DNA of 64,000 nt from Thioalkalivibrio versutus. Lineage in GTDB: Bacteria > Pseudomonadota > Gammaproteobacteria > Ectothiorhodospirales > Ectothiorhodospiraceae. The notes beneath the pieces are model-generated. The model saw only the letters and a program-made list of their open reading frames with translations, was not told the DNA's origin and did no database searches. The DNA is taken from positions 147,372-211,371 of the forward strand of contig NZ_MVAR01000005.1 of NCBI RefSeq assembly GCF_001999325.1. Direction: 5' to 3'. This document shows positions 10,228 through 19,652 of this stretch, piece by piece (within the stretch, counting starts at the first letter, position 1; the number at the start of each line of letters is the position of its first letter). A program made the position numbers and the translations under genes.

Positions 10228-10941
10228 TCAAAAAAACCACCAAGTGAGCCAGGCCGCCAGCACCCCGAACCACAAGCCGATGACTGCCCAGCGGGGCACT
10301 GCCCGATTCTCCGTCCCAAGGTCGGCCGGGCCGTCCTCCGCCCCGCTCGGTCCGGAAAGGGCCTGATCCAGACGCTGCACCAGCCACTCGCGCACCGCTT
10401 CCAGCCGAGCCTTTCTCGCCCCCCCAAGCGCCTCCCGGCGCGCCTTGATCGCCGCTCGATCCCCCTCGAAATACATCAGGGCGAGAAACAGTCGCCGGGC
10501 GAAACGCTCGCCCCAGGCACCGAACACCTGCCAAGGTCCGCCCAGCACCAAACCGAGACTGCGTACGAGCACAGGCCTTGAAAACCGCTCGGTAAGCCAG
10601 ACCACCAGCAGCAGCACCAGGACCAGGGCGAGGATACGAGTCCCGGCCTCCTGGAGCCCAGCGGCAAGATCGCCACCCTCCATCGGCCATAGGCCATAGA
10701 AGATCAGCAGGGAGAGGTAGAACCACTTCATGCGCAGGATCAAGCGACCGGCACGGCCCCAGGCAAACCCGCCGGGCCACGCCAGCCCGCCCACGAGCAC
10801 GGCCATCACCACGAGTACCCGTGGCTCGGCCGATACCAGCGCAGCAGAAGCAGCCAGCACCCCCAGAAACGCCCACACCGCCCACACCACGCCCGGCGGG
10901 TGCGGTACCGATTCTGGCGGCAATTCGGAGGTCTGAACCAA
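10228..10941 (-). CDS. Uncharacterised multi-pass membrane protein between fimV and truA
   Basis: About 237 aa if the TTG at 10941 is used, which has GAGGG upstream. A longer frame starts with TTG at 10977 inside the fimV terminator and is unlikely. Hydrophobic segments are visible near the N-terminus (VVWAVWAFLGVLAASAALV, then VLVVMAVLVGGLAW). Two more lie mid-protein (FYLSLLIFYGLW; ILALVLVLLLVVWL), and one lies at the extreme C-terminus (WAVIGLWFGVLAAWLTWWFF). Between the last two is a basic amphipathic region. The topology vaguely resembles ECF-transporter T proteins, but no T-protein signature was recognised. Function unknown; probably co-expressed with truA. Confidence 0.6.
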   Translation of the reverse strand: MVQTSELPPESVPHPPGVVWAVWAFLGVLAASAALVSAEPRVLVVMAVLVGGLAWPGGFAWGRAGRLILRMKWFYLSLLIFYGLWPMEGGDLAAGLQEAGTRILALVLVLLLVVWLTERFSRPVLVRSLGLVLGGPWQVFGAWGERFARRLFLALMYFEGDRAAIKARREALGGARKARLEAVREWLVQRLDQALSGPSGAEDGPADLGTENRAVPRWAVIGLWFGVLAAWLTWWFF

Positions 10942-10975
10942 GCGTGAACCGCCCTCGCAGCGATTAATGAACCAC

Positions 10976-11015
10976 AAAAAAGGCCCCGCCCGGGGTTTTG
11001 CCCCCGGGCGGGGCC
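10976..11015 (-). terminator. Strong rho-independent terminator of fimV
   Basis: A 14-bp GC-perfect stem (GGCCCCGCCCGGGG at 10982-10995, complement at 11002-11015) with a short loop is followed on the minus strand by TTTTTT (10981-10976). It lies 72 bp after the fimV stop. Confidence 0.93.
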
Positions 11016-11087
11016 GGTCTGCACATTCCGGGGGTCAGCCGAGACCGAACCGGGAACATCCGGTCCGGAACTCCGACTTCCCGACGG

Positions 11088-13565
11088 TCACGAGCCCTGA
11101 ATCTGCTCGCGGATCCCCTCGGCCTCGCGTTTCTGATCATCGGTGCCCGAGGTCAGGACCTCGTCGATCAATTCCTGGGCACCTTCCTGATCTCCCATGT
11201 CGGCATAGGCCTGGGCCAGACTCAGACGCGTGACGTTCTCGTCCGCGTCCGCTCCTGCGGAACCATCGTCGGTTTCATCCTGACCGGCAACAGGCGCATC
11301 GGAACCACCCGGGCCAAGCAGGTTCTCGTCCAGATCCAGGCCAGCTTCCGGCTCCGCCTGTTCCCCGCCACTCGCGGTGGAATCTGTCTCCGGAAGCTCG
11401 TTCTCGTCGATGTCGAACGCAAGATTGTTCAAGTCCCCATCAGCATCCGCGCTGGAAACATTACCTTCCGCGGCGTTCGCCAGATCCGCTTCCAGATTCT
11501 CGTCGAGGTCGAACGACAGGCCCTGATCATCCGCAACCGGCTCGCTCCCCAGGCTTTCCGCCGCCTCGTCGGTCTCGGGAAGCTCCAGACCCGAGAAATC
11601 GATCTCATTGCTGTCGGATTCCGTCGCGCGGCTTCCTTCCGCAGAAGGCACATCACCGAGATCGCCGGCCATCGCGCCACCAGCTGCAGTGGCGCCAAGA
11701 CCGGCCCCCTCCCCAATCCGGGATTCCAGATCGGACAGGCGATCACGCGTAGCCGTATCACCCGCATCCAGCCGACCGCGCAGCGCACCGGCCGCCTGCC
11801 TTGCGCTCTCCTCGTCCTCAAGCGCGAGATGTGCCTCGACCAATTTCAGGCGGTACTGCTTGTTATCCGGATCGCGCTCGATCGCCGCATTGAGCGTCTC
11901 GACCGCCTGATCGTTCATGCCGTACGCCAGGCAGACATCCACCTCTGCCAGTACGTCATCTGTCGCCTCGCCTCCCTTCTGACTGGTGCTGGCGACCACG
12001 ACCTCGCCAACCTCTTCCCCCGAATCGGCCGACAGATGGGAAGCGTCTTCCTGTTGCCCATCATCGCGTTCCGCGCCACCCGCCGCCGCGGCCGTGCCAA
12101 CCACGGTGGCAGCGGCGGCACGGGTCGTCGAGCGATCTGGCGAACCCATCTCCCCGGTCTCGTAACTGCGGGCATCGAAGCCGGTCGCCTGCACCTTGCT
12201 GTTGTCCGCACGCGGCTTCAGGCCGGAACCGTGATCGTCGACCATCACCTCGCGGCGGCCGCCGCGGGCAAAAGCCAGCAACACCAGCAGCAGCAGAATG
12301 ACCAGCGCAATCGCCATCATCAGCAGCAACGGGTCATTCATGATGCGTTCGTGCAGCGGGGCATTGCGTTCAGCATCCGCACGATCCAGACGGGTGCGCA
12401 GCTGTTCGCGCTCGGCGCGCAGCTGGCTCAGCTGTTCCTCGAGCCCAGCCATGTTCTCGCTGGAGATCTCGGCCAGACGCCCACGCTCGCCAAGCTCCTC
12501 GCGCAATTCGGAGAGCTCGTCGCGCATTCCGTCCATTTCGGCGCGCTGGGACAGCAGGGCTTCCTGCAGCAGCTCCTCGGAACCCCCCTGGGTTGCCCCG
12601 GCTTCGGCATCTTCCGGCAGCAGATCGGCGACGATCTCCAGGCGATCCTCGGGCGCCACCGCCTCGGTCGCGGCCTCGTCGCCCACCGCCGTTTCGTCCT
12701 CGGTCACGGCCGAGTCCGATTCGGCCACTGCGGATTCGTCGTCCGCAACCGCCGCGGCAGCGTCCTCCGTAACAGCCGATTCTTCGTCCTCGGCGAGCGC
12801 CTCGCCCTCGACACCCTCCTCAGCCGCGGCCGGAGCCGGCTCCGGTTCTTCGCGAGCCGCGCGAGTGGATTCCTGCCAGGAGCGCGTCTGATCGGCAACC
12901 TCGGCCCGCGCTTCGGCGGTACTGCGCGCGTCCAACTGTTCGCGGGACGGCGTACGCAATTCCGCGTCCGCGCGCAGCGAATTGATGTTGTTACCCATGA
13001 AGGCCTGCGGATTGGCGTCGAGGAACGCGAGCATGGCCTGCTCGTCGCTGTATCCCGAGACACCGCTGCGGCGCACGACCGCGTAGAGGGTGTCGCCACT
13101 ACGCACCCGGATGGTTTCGCCTTCGCGGGTCGCACGCGGCGCTGCGCCGGGGTCCCCGCTCACGGCCGGCGCAGAAGTTCCGGAAGGCATCGTGCCGGGC
13201 GGATCCAGCAACAACGAGACCTCGCGCATGGCGCGCCCGCCATCCCAGCGCGCCTCCAGCAGCATGCCCACATAGGGCTCGCGCACCGGCCGGCGTGTGG
13301 TCAGGATGATGCGGTCACCCTCGACCTGGATGTTCAGGTCCCCCGGAACACCGCCACGGTTCAGACCGGCGCGGCGGTATGCATCCTCGGAAGCCTGGCG
13401 AATTCGCAGGGAATCGCCGGCAGCTGCCGCTCCCCGCAAGGGAATCTCCGCCCGCAAGGGCTGATTCAGGAAGGATTGAAGATTGATTTCGCCGAAGCCC
13501 ACGGAACTCGAGGACGCCGGGGCCACCAGCAGCAAGAACAAAAACCCAACCAAAAACTTGCGCAC
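11088..13565 (-). CDS. fimV: FimV/HubP-type polar peptidoglycan-binding protein
   Basis: 825 aa. Polar organiser and type IV pilus/twitching factor family. A signal peptide (MRKFLVGFLFLLLVAPASSS) leads into the conserved FimV N-terminal domain (GFGEINLQSFLNQPLRAEIPL). A LysM-like domain follows (about 140-200, IRVRSGDTLYAVVRRSG). Next come an acidic Ala/Glu low-complexity region, a coiled coil (about 330-400), one transmembrane helix (LLLMMAIALVILLLLVLLAF, about 422-441) and a long acidic cytoplasmic part. The C-terminal FimV/TPR motif begins VTRLSLAQAYADMGDQEGA. Position upstream of truA matches Pseudomonas. Confidence 0.95.
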   Translation of the reverse strand: MRKFLVGFLFLLLVAPASSSSVGFGEINLQSFLNQPLRAEIPLRGAAAAGDSLRIRQASEDAYRRAGLNRGGVPGDLNIQVEGDRIILTTRRPVREPYVGMLLEARWDGGRAMREVSLLLDPPGTMPSGTSAPAVSGDPGAAPRATREGETIRVRSGDTLYAVVRRSGVSGYSDEQAMLAFLDANPQAFMGNNINSLRADAELRTPSREQLDARSTAEARAEVADQTRSWQESTRAAREEPEPAPAAAEEGVEGEALAEDEESAVTEDAAAAVADDESAVAESDSAVTEDETAVGDEAATEAVAPEDRLEIVADLLPEDAEAGATQGGSEELLQEALLSQRAEMDGMRDELSELREELGERGRLAEISSENMAGLEEQLSQLRAEREQLRTRLDRADAERNAPLHERIMNDPLLLMMAIALVILLLLVLLAFARGGRREVMVDDHGSGLKPRADNSKVQATGFDARSYETGEMGSPDRSTTRAAAATVVGTAAAAGGAERDDGQQEDASHLSADSGEEVGEVVVASTSQKGGEATDDVLAEVDVCLAYGMNDQAVETLNAAIERDPDNKQYRLKLVEAHLALEDEESARQAAGALRGRLDAGDTATRDRLSDLESRIGEGAGLGATAAGGAMAGDLGDVPSAEGSRATESDSNEIDFSGLELPETDEAAESLGSEPVADDQGLSFDLDENLEADLANAAEGNVSSADADGDLNNLAFDIDENELPETDSTASGGEQAEPEAGLDLDENLLGPGGSDAPVAGQDETDDGSAGADADENVTRLSLAQAYADMGDQEGAQELIDEVLTSGTDDQKREAEGIREQIQGS

Positions 13566-13674
13566 GAATTCCCCCTGAAAATGCCACGTGGCCGTACTGC
13601 CTCGGCCGACACGGCCGATGACCCCCTGGCCACGGATGTACCGGGTAGTGTCCCCGGCGTTTTCCCGGATTAAA

Positions 13675-14700
13675 TCACAGGTAATCGCGGATCAAAACCT
13701 CCGCGATCTGAATCGTGTTCAACGCGGCCCCCTTGCGCACGTTGTCCGAGACCACCCACAGGTTCAGTCCGCGGGGGTGGGAAATGTCCTCGCGGATGCG
13801 GCCGACGAACACCGCATCCTTGCCGGAACCCTCGGTCACCGCAGTCGGATAGCCCCCGTCCTCGTGCTTGTCCAGCACCGTGATCCCCGGTGCGCCGGAG
13901 AGGATTTCGCGCGCCTTCTCCGCACTGATCTTCTCGCGCGTCTCGATATGCAGGGCCTCGGAATGCCCGTAGAACACCGGAATGCGCACCGCGGTCGGGT
14001 TCACCAGGATGGACTCGTCGCCCATGATCTTCCGGGTCTCCCAGACCATCTTCATCTCTTCCTTGGTGTAGCCATTGTCCTGGAAGACGTCGATGTGCGG
14101 CAGGGCATTGAACGCGATCTGCTTGGGATACACGTTGCACTCCACCGGACGGCCATTCAGCAACGCCGCCGTCTGGTGCGCCAGCTCCTCGATCGCCTCC
14201 TTGCCGGTACCGGACACGGCCTGGTAGGTTGCCACGTTAATCCGTTCGATGCCGACCGCATCGTGCAGCGGCTTCAGCGCCACCAGCATCTGAATGGTGG
14301 AGCAATTCGGGTTCGCGATAATCCCGTGTTTCGTGTAATCGCCCACCGCGTCCGGGTTCACCTCCGGAATCACGAGCGGGATCTCCGGGTCGTAGCGGAA
14401 CTGGGAGGTATTGTCGATCACGACGCAGCCGGCCGCCGCCGCCTTGGGCGCATATTCCGCGGACACCGAGGCGCCCGGCGAGAACAGCCCGATCTGCACC
14501 GTGGAAAAATCAAAAGTCGCCAGGTCCTCGACCTCCAACTCGCGCCGGCCGTAGTCCACCGTCTTGCCCACCGACCGCGAGCTGGCCAGGGCATGCACGC
14601 GCCCGATCGGCAGGTCGCGCTCGGCCAGGATGGACAGCAGGGCCTCGCCAACGGCGCCCGTTGCCCCGACCACGGCCACGTCAAATTTGCGGTCACTCAT
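13675..14700 (-). CDS. asd: Aspartate-semialdehyde dehydrogenase
   Basis: 341 aa. Reduces aspartyl phosphate to aspartate semialdehyde for lysine, threonine, methionine and diaminopimelate. It has the NADP-binding GATGAVGE near the N-terminus, the nucleophilic Cys in NPNCSTIQ, and the substrate-binding ENPIAF-equivalent YPKQIAFNALPHID. The sequence type is the one common in Pseudomonas. It lies 46 bp downstream of leuB. Confidence 0.97.
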   Translation of the reverse strand: MSDRKFDVAVVGATGAVGEALLSILAERDLPIGRVHALASSRSVGKTVDYGRRELEVEDLATFDFSTVQIGLFSPGASVSAEYAPKAAAAGCVVIDNTSQFRYDPEIPLVIPEVNPDAVGDYTKHGIIANPNCSTIQMLVALKPLHDAVGIERINVATYQAVSGTGKEAIEELAHQTAALLNGRPVECNVYPKQIAFNALPHIDVFQDNGYTKEEMKMVWETRKIMGDESILVNPTAVRIPVFYGHSEALHIETREKISAEKAREILSGAPGITVLDKHEDGGYPTAVTEGSGKDAVFVGRIREDISHPRGLNLWVVSDNVRKGAALNTIQIAEVLIRDYL

Positions 14701-14746
14701 CGTTAATTCCCGGTTGAACTTTAATCGTTAACGCTTTGATAGATAA

Positions 14747-15820
14747 TTACTCATCCAGGGCCGCGACCAAGGCGTCGCCCATGCCCTGCGTACCGACCAG
14801 CTTCATGCCTTCACCGAAGATGTCTGGGGTACGCAAGGCCTGATCCAGTACCCGACCCACAGCCGCCTCGATGCGTTCGGCCAGGTCGTTGCGGTTCAGA
14901 CTATGACGGAGCAGCATCGCGACCGACAGCACCGTCGCCATCGGGTTGGCCTTGCCCTGCCCCGCAATATCCGGTGCCGAACCGTGGATCGGCTCGTACA
15001 GACCCACGCCCTCGCTGTTCAGCGAGGCGGACGGCAGCATGCCGATGGAGCCGGTCAGCATCGCCGCTGCATCGGACAGGATGTCCCCGAACATGTTGCC
15101 GGTCACCATCACGTCGAACTGCTTCGGGTCACGCACCAGCTGCATCGCGGCGTTGTCCACATACATGTGAGACAGCTCGACCTCGGGGAATTCCTTCCCG
15201 ACACGCTCGACCACCTCGCGCCACAGCTCGGAGACCTCCAGCACGTTGGCCTTGTCCACCGAGCACAGGCGCTTGCCCCGCTTCATCGCCGCCTCGAAGC
15301 CGACCCGGGCGATCCGCTCAATCTCCGATTCGCTATAGACCAGCGTATTGAAGCCGACCCGCTCGCCATTGCGTTCCTCGATCCCGCGTGGCTGGCCGAA
15401 GTAGATCCCCCCGGTCAGCTCGCGCACGATCAGGATGTCCAGCCCGCTGACCACCTCGGGCTTCAGCGTGGAGGCCGAGGCCAGCTGCGGATACAGGATC
15501 GCCGGGCGCAGGTTCGCGAACAGGCCGAGATCCGAGCGGATGCCAAGCAGCCCACGCTCGGGGCGCAGGTCGCGCTCCAGCGACTCGTACTGCGGGCCAC
15601 CCACCGCCCCCAGCAGGATCGCGTCTGCACGACGCGCCGCCTCGCGGGTGGCCTCCGGATAGGGGTGCCCGGCCGCGTCATGCGCCGCGCCCCCGATCAG
15701 GCCCTGCTCGATCTCCAGATCCAGACCGCCGATCTCGCCCACGCGCTCCAGCACCTTCAGCGCCTCGGCCACGATCTCGGGCCCAATCCCGTCCCCGGGC
15801 AATACCAGAATTCGGCTCAC
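14747..15820 (-). CDS. leuB: 3-isopropylmalate dehydrogenase
   Basis: 357 aa. NAD-dependent oxidative decarboxylation in leucine synthesis. It has the isocitrate/isopropylmalate dehydrogenase motifs [11 protein letters not shown] at the N-terminus, the substrate-binding [10 protein letters not shown], and the metal site [17 protein letters not shown]. Length fits the family. It is separated from leuD by about 400 bp containing two palindromic repeats, so it may need its own promoter. Confidence 0.97.
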   Translation of the reverse strand: MSRILVLPGDGIGPEIVAEALKVLERVGEIGGLDLEIEQGLIGGAAHDAAGHPYPEATREAARRADAILLGAVGGPQYESLERDLRPERGLLGIRSDLGLFANLRPAILYPQLASASTLKPEVVSGLDILIVRELTGGIYFGQPRGIEERNGERVGFNTLVYSESEIERIARVGFEAAMKRGKRLCSVDKANVLEVSELWREVVERVGKEFPEVELSHMYVDNAAMQLVRDPKQFDVMVTGNMFGDILSDAAAMLTGSIGMLPSASLNSEGVGLYEPIHGSAPDIAGQGKANPMATVLSVAMLLRHSLNRNDLAERIEAAVGRVLDQALRTPDIFGEGMKLVGTQGMGDALVAALDE

Positions 15821-15871
15821 AAACCTCTCCCAAGTAACTATTATTCTTTACCTATACATTCCTAGTGGCAA

Positions 15872-15992
15872 CGTCATTGCGAGGAGCCGCAGGCGACGTG
15901 GCAACCTCCGGTCGCAACCCCCGACGTTTACCCGAGCCAGCGCCGGGGCTGCCCTGGAAGATCGCCACGTCGCTGCGCTCCTCGCGATGACG
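15872..15992. repeat. Palindromic MITE-like repeat, short copy
   Basis: About 121 bp bounded by imperfect inverted ends of roughly 34 bp: CGTCATTGCGAGGAGC at the left and GCTCCTCGCGATGACG at the right. The inner ends (GGCGACGTGGC and GCCACGTCGC) also pair. No coding capacity. The end sequence is of a type seen scattered in many proteobacterial genomes (recalled from general knowledge). It belongs to the same family as the copies at 16008-16186 and 18390-18567. Confidence 0.82.
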
Positions 15993-16007
15993 GTGCTTCC
16001 TGCCCCC

Positions 16008-16186
16008 CGTCATTGCGAGGCCCCGCCAGGGGCCGTGGCACAAAAGCGCGAAGCGCGTTGAACGGCCGCAGGCCGGCCCGAAGGGCGAGCGCAGCGAGTA
16101 ACCTCCCAAAGCTGCCAGAGCGCCGGTACGGGGATCCGGTGGTTCCGGACGGAGGTTGCTTCGTCGCTTCGCTCCTCGCAATGACG
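16008..16186 (+). repeat. Palindromic MITE-like repeat, long copy in leuB-leuD gap
   Basis: About 179 bp starting CGTCATTGCGAGG and ending GCTCCTCGCAATGACG. The core contains GCACAAAAGCGCGAAGCGCG and GAACGGCCGCAGGCCGGCC. Its core and right half match the copy at 18390-18567 closely, in inverted orientation. It begins 15 bp after the short copy ends. Non-coding, possibly forming a large RNA hairpin between leuD and leuB. Confidence 0.85.
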
Positions 16187-16219
16187 GTGCCCGGATCCAG
16201 GCCGTGCCAGACGCACCGT

Positions 16220-16867
16220 CTACCGTTGTTGTTCCGCCATCCACGGCCATTCGCGGCGCTGGCGCTCCTCGAAGGCGCGAATATCGTCCGCAAACTGCAG
16301 CGTCAGGGCGATATCGTCCAGCCCGTTCAGCAGGCGATGGCGGCGGTCCTCGTCCAGCGTAAAGTCGAATACGTTACCGTCCGGCGCGGTCACGGTCATC
16401 TCTTCCAGATTCACCTCGACCTGCGCACCCGGATTCGCCTCCACCTGATCAAACAGGCGCTGCACCTCGTCCTCGGCCAGCACCACGGGCAGGAGCCCGT
16501 TCTTGCAGCTGTTGGAGAAAAAGATGTCCGCGAACGACGGCGCGATCACCGCACGAAAACCGAAATCGGTCAGCGCCCAGACCGCGTGCTCACGGGAGGA
16601 GCCACAGCCAAAGTTCTTGCGCGCCAGCAGGATGGTCGCCTCGTCAAACGGCGCCTGATTCAGCACAAAGTCCGGGTTCGGCCGGCGCTTCGAGCCGTCC
16701 ATGCCCGGCTCGCCCGGGTCCAGGTAGCGCCAGTCGTCGAAGGCATTCGGGCCAAAGCCCGTGCGCTTAACCGACTTCAGGTACTGCTTGGGGATGATCG
16801 CATCGGTATCCACGTTGGAGCGGTCCAGCGGCGCGACGATCCCCTTGTGTACAGTAAAGGCCTGCAT
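16220..16867 (-). CDS. leuD: 3-isopropylmalate dehydratase small subunit
   Basis: 215 aa. Swivelling domain subunit of isopropylmalate isomerase. The characteristic [15 protein letters not shown] loop and the N-terminal [18 protein letters not shown] are present, and length is usual for the proteobacterial LeuD1 type. It starts 3 bp after leuC, so the two are translationally coupled. Confidence 0.97.
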   Translation of the reverse strand: MQAFTVHKGIVAPLDRSNVDTDAIIPKQYLKSVKRTGFGPNAFDDWRYLDPGEPGMDGSKRRPNPDFVLNQAPFDEATILLARKNFGCGSSREHAVWALTDFGFRAVIAPSFADIFFSNSCKNGLLPVVLAEDEVQRLFDQVEANPGAQVEVNLEEMTVTAPDGNVFDFTLDEDRRHRLLNGLDDIALTLQFADDIRAFEERQRREWPWMAEQQR

Positions 16868-16870
16868 CGC

Positions 16871-18283
16871 TTACGCCTCCTTCAACGCGGACGGTTCAAT
16901 GAAGTGCCCGGCGACGGCCGCCGCGGCGGCCAGCGACGGGCTGACCAAATGCGTGCGCCCGCCCTGCCCCTGACGGCCCTCGAAGTTGCGGTTCGAGGTC
17001 GAGGCGCAGCGCTCGCCCGGCTCCAGGCGGTCGGCGTTCATCGCCAGGCACATCGAACAGCCCGGCTCGCGCCACTCGAAGCCGGCATCCAGGAAGATGC
17101 GGTCCAGCCCCTCCTGCTCCGCCTGCTGCTTCACCAGCCCGGAGCCCGGCACCACCATCGCCAGCTTGATGTTGTCGGCCTTCTTGCGGCCCTTCACCAC
17201 CTCGGCGGCGGCGCGCAGGTCCTCAATCCGGGAATTCGTGCAGGACCCGATGAACACCTTGTCCGGACGGATCTCCGTCATCGGGGTATTCGCCTTCAGG
17301 TCCATGTACTCCAGCGCCCGCTGCATGCCCTCGGCGCGCACCGGATCGGACTCGGCCGCCGGGTCCGGCACCCGCCCGTCGATCGGCGCGACCATCTCCG
17401 GCGAGGTGCCCCAGCTGACCTGCGGGGCGATCTCGGCGGCATCCATCTCCACCACCGCGTCGAACTCGGCATCCGGGTCGGAGACCAGCGTGCGCCAGTA
17501 CTCGGCCGCCCGCTCGAACATCTCGCCGGTCGGCGCCTGCGGCTTGCCGCGCACGTATTCGATGGTCTTCTCGTCCACCGCGACCATGCCCGCACGGGCC
17601 CCGGCCTCGATCGACATGTTGCAGACGCTCATACGGCCTTCGATCGACAGGCTGCGGATCGCGGAGCCGGCAAACTCGATCGCGTAGCCGGTACCGCCAG
17701 CGGTGCCGATGCGGCCGATGATGGCCAGCACCACGTCCTTGGCGGTGACGCCCGGGCGCAGCGCGCCTTCCACACGGATCTGCATGGCCTTGGTCTTCTT
17801 TTGCCACAGGCATTGCGTGGCCAGCACATGCTCCACCTCGGAGGTGCCAATACCAAAGGCCAGCGCGCCCAGCGCGCCATGCGTGGAGGTATGCGAGTCG
17901 CCGCAGACTACGGTCATGCCCGGCAAGGTCGCGCCCTGCTCCGGGCCGATCACGTGCACGATGCCCTGGCGCACGTCCGCCATCGGGAAGAATTTCAGCC
18001 CCAGGCTCGTGACGTTGCTCTCCAGTGTTTCCACCTGGATGCGCGAGACCGGATCCGCAATCCCCTGGTCGCGGTTCTCCGTGGGCACGTTGTGATCCGG
18101 CACCGCCAGCACGGAATCGCCGCGCCATGGCTTGCGCCCGGCCAGCCGCAGCCCCTCGAAGGCCTGCGGACTGGTCACCTCGTGCACCAGGTGGCGGTCG
18201 ATGTAGAGCAGCGTCGAGCCATCCGGCTCCTCGCGCACCCCATGCGCCTCCCACAACTTGTCATACAGGGTCTTGCCAGCCAT
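16871..18283 (-). CDS. leuC: 3-isopropylmalate dehydratase large subunit
   Basis: 470 aa. Aconitase-family subunit carrying the [4Fe-4S] cluster. The cluster Cys residues are in [12 protein letters not shown] and in the CSMCLAMN pair, and the [12 protein letters not shown] substrate loop is intact. It is the first gene of the leuCD pair. The upstream 447 bp contain an inverted repeat copy and a divergent LysR-family gene likely to regulate it. Confidence 0.97.
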   Translation of the reverse strand: MAGKTLYDKLWEAHGVREEPDGSTLLYIDRHLVHEVTSPQAFEGLRLAGRKPWRGDSVLAVPDHNVPTENRDQGIADPVSRIQVETLESNVTSLGLKFFPMADVRQGIVHVIGPEQGATLPGMTVVCGDSHTSTHGALGALAFGIGTSEVEHVLATQCLWQKKTKAMQIRVEGALRPGVTAKDVVLAIIGRIGTAGGTGYAIEFAGSAIRSLSIEGRMSVCNMSIEAGARAGMVAVDEKTIEYVRGKPQAPTGEMFERAAEYWRTLVSDPDAEFDAVVEMDAAEIAPQVSWGTSPEMVAPIDGRVPDPAAESDPVRAEGMQRALEYMDLKANTPMTEIRPDKVFIGSCTNSRIEDLRAAAEVVKGRKKADNIKLAMVVPGSGLVKQQAEQEGLDRIFLDAGFEWREPGCSMCLAMNADRLEPGERCASTSNRNFEGRQGQGGRTHLVSPSLAAAAAVAGHFIEPSALKEA

Positions 18284-18389
18284 TACCTACTCCCGCGGCC
18301 GCGCCGCGTTCTATCGTTCTTGCGTCCCACCGCCGACGATCCACCGGCGCTATACAGGCTCGCCCTTGCACCGCGTCGCCAACTGGCAC

Positions 18390-18567
18390 CGTCATTGCGA
18401 GGAGCGTAGCGACGAAGCAACCTCCGTCCGAAACCACCCGATCCCGGTACTGGCGCTCTGCCAGCTTCAGGAGGTTACTCGCTGCGCTCGCCCTTCGGGC
18501 CGGCCTGCGGCCGTTCAACGCGCTTAGCGCTTTTGTGCCGCGTCGCCTTCGGCTCCTCGCAATGACG
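18390..18567 (-). repeat. Palindromic MITE-like repeat, inverted copy upstream of leuC
   Basis: About 178 bp with the ends CGTCATTGCGAGGAGC and GGCTCCTCGCAATGACG. Read on the minus strand it aligns through most of its length with the copy at 16008-16186, including the ACAAAAGCGC core and the GGAGGTTGCTTCGTCGCT end. It sits between the leuC start and the lysR promoter, so leuCD is bracketed by inverted copies. Confidence 0.85.
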
Positions 18568-18633
18568 TCGTTTCATGACGCCCGTTGATCTAGAGTCTGG
18601 GCCCGCCCCGGTATTCTTTCAAATCCGATTTCT

Positions 18634-18657
18634 TATCCGTATCATTCCATACGGTTA
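18634..18657 (+). promoter_or_regulatory. Dyad operator inside a putative lysR promoter
   Basis: The inverted repeat CCGTAT-cattcc-ATACGG (extended arms TATCCGTAT/ATACGGTTA) is centred 85 bp before the lysR start. It lies between a weak -35 (TTATCC, 18633-18638) and a -10 (TATATA, 18656-18661) with 17-bp spacing. The position suggests autoregulation by the LysR protein. It is not a symmetric T-N11-A box. Binding is inferred. Confidence 0.5.
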
Positions 18658-18730
18658 TATAGGTGCCGGGTCATGCCGAGCCCGACCATCGAACGGACCA
18701 TTATCTCACGCGGGGACTGGAGAGACACGG

Positions 18731-19612
18731 ATGCGCCCAGAACAACTGAGTGTCGAATCCCTGCAGGCCTTCGTCGCGGTCGTCGACACCGGCGCCTTCT
18801 CCGCCGCGGCCGAACGGCTGCACCTGACGCAGCCCGCCATCAGCAAGCGCATCCAGTCGCTGGAGGCCACGCTGGAACGTCCGTTATTCGAGCGCCAGGG
18901 TCGGCGTGTACGGCCGACCGAGGTCGCCGAACGCCTGCTGCCCGAGGCCCGGGAAATCCTCGCCCGCCTGCGCGCCATCGAGCAGCAGGTCGCCGACCTC
19001 GACCAGGTGGTGCGCGGCCGCATCCGCCTGGCCACCTCGCACCACATCGCCCTGCACCGCCTGCCCACGCCACTGTCGGCCCTGCGCGAGCGCTACCCGG
19101 AGCTGGAACTGGAACTGGCATTCATGGATTCCGAGGCCGGCATCGAGGCCGTCATGCACGGCGACGCCGACCTGGCCCTGGCCACCCTGCCCGAGGATCT
19201 GCCGAAGGGCGCCGAGGCGCACACCGTATGGACCGACGAGCTTGTTCCCATGGTCGCCCGCAACCGCGCTGACGATACCCCGCTGGATACCCTGCGGCGC
19301 CTGCACGACTGGCCAGCCATCCTGCCGCCCGGGGATTCCACCACCCGCCGCCAGATCGACCAGGCCCTGGCCGCACAGGGCCTGCACCCCACTGCCGCCC
19401 AGGAAAGCCCCTACCTGGAAGTCATCCGCATGCTGATCGCGGCCGGCCTCGGCATCGGCTTCCTCCCCCGCACCATGGCCACCGACGACCTCGCCGTGCT
19501 CGACTGGCCCGGCGGGCCCGTCACCCGCCAGCTCGGCTGGGTCCGCCATGCCGAGCGGTACCGCTCCCGCACGCTGGAGGCTGTCATCGAGGCGTTACAG
19601 CGGCCGCAGTAA
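18731..19612 (+). CDS. LysR-family transcriptional regulator, divergent from leuCD
   Basis: 293 aa from MRPEQLSVESLQAFVAVVDT. An upstream in-frame ATG (18575) would add 52 unrelated residues. An N-terminal winged HTH (FSAAAERLHLTQPAISKRIQ, about 24-43) is followed by a type-2 periplasmic-binding-like effector domain (about 90-290). Length is typical. A LysR gene next to leuC is also found in Pseudomonas, so control of leucine genes in response to a pathway intermediate is a reasonable inference. Confidence 0.9.
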   Translation: MRPEQLSVESLQAFVAVVDTGAFSAAAERLHLTQPAISKRIQSLEATLERPLFERQGRRVRPTEVAERLLPEAREILARLRAIEQQVADLDQVVRGRIRLATSHHIALHRLPTPLSALRERYPELELELAFMDSEAGIEAVMHGDADLALATLPEDLPKGAEAHTVWTDELVPMVARNRADDTPLDTLRRLHDWPAILPPGDSTTRRQIDQALAAQGLHPTAAQESPYLEVIRMLIAAGLGIGFLPRTMATDDLAVLDWPGGPVTRQLGWVRHAERYRSRTLEAVIEALQRPQ

Positions 19613-19652
19613 CCCGATGCCGCCGCCCCCTTCCAGGCCGGCAGCCGCGCGG

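Noticed and set aside
9365..10885. A 506-aa version of TruA with a long N-terminal extension
   Set aside because: The extension is an out-of-frame reading of the upstream membrane-protein gene. A TTG with a good RBS at 10216 gives the correct TruA N-terminus.
15852..16293. Short frames inside the leuB-leuD repeats that read like repeated RSEATKQ-type peptides
   Set aside because: They are translations of the palindromic repeat, occur in several frames and both strands, and have no RBS.
18384..18398. TGGCACCGTCATTGC, a perfect-looking sigma-54 -24/-12 match; a near match TGGCAACGTCATTGC is at 15866
   Set aside because: Both are created by the fixed repeat terminus CGTCATTGC next to flanking TGGCA. 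There are no enhancer sites and the positions follow the repeat, so a chance match is likelier.
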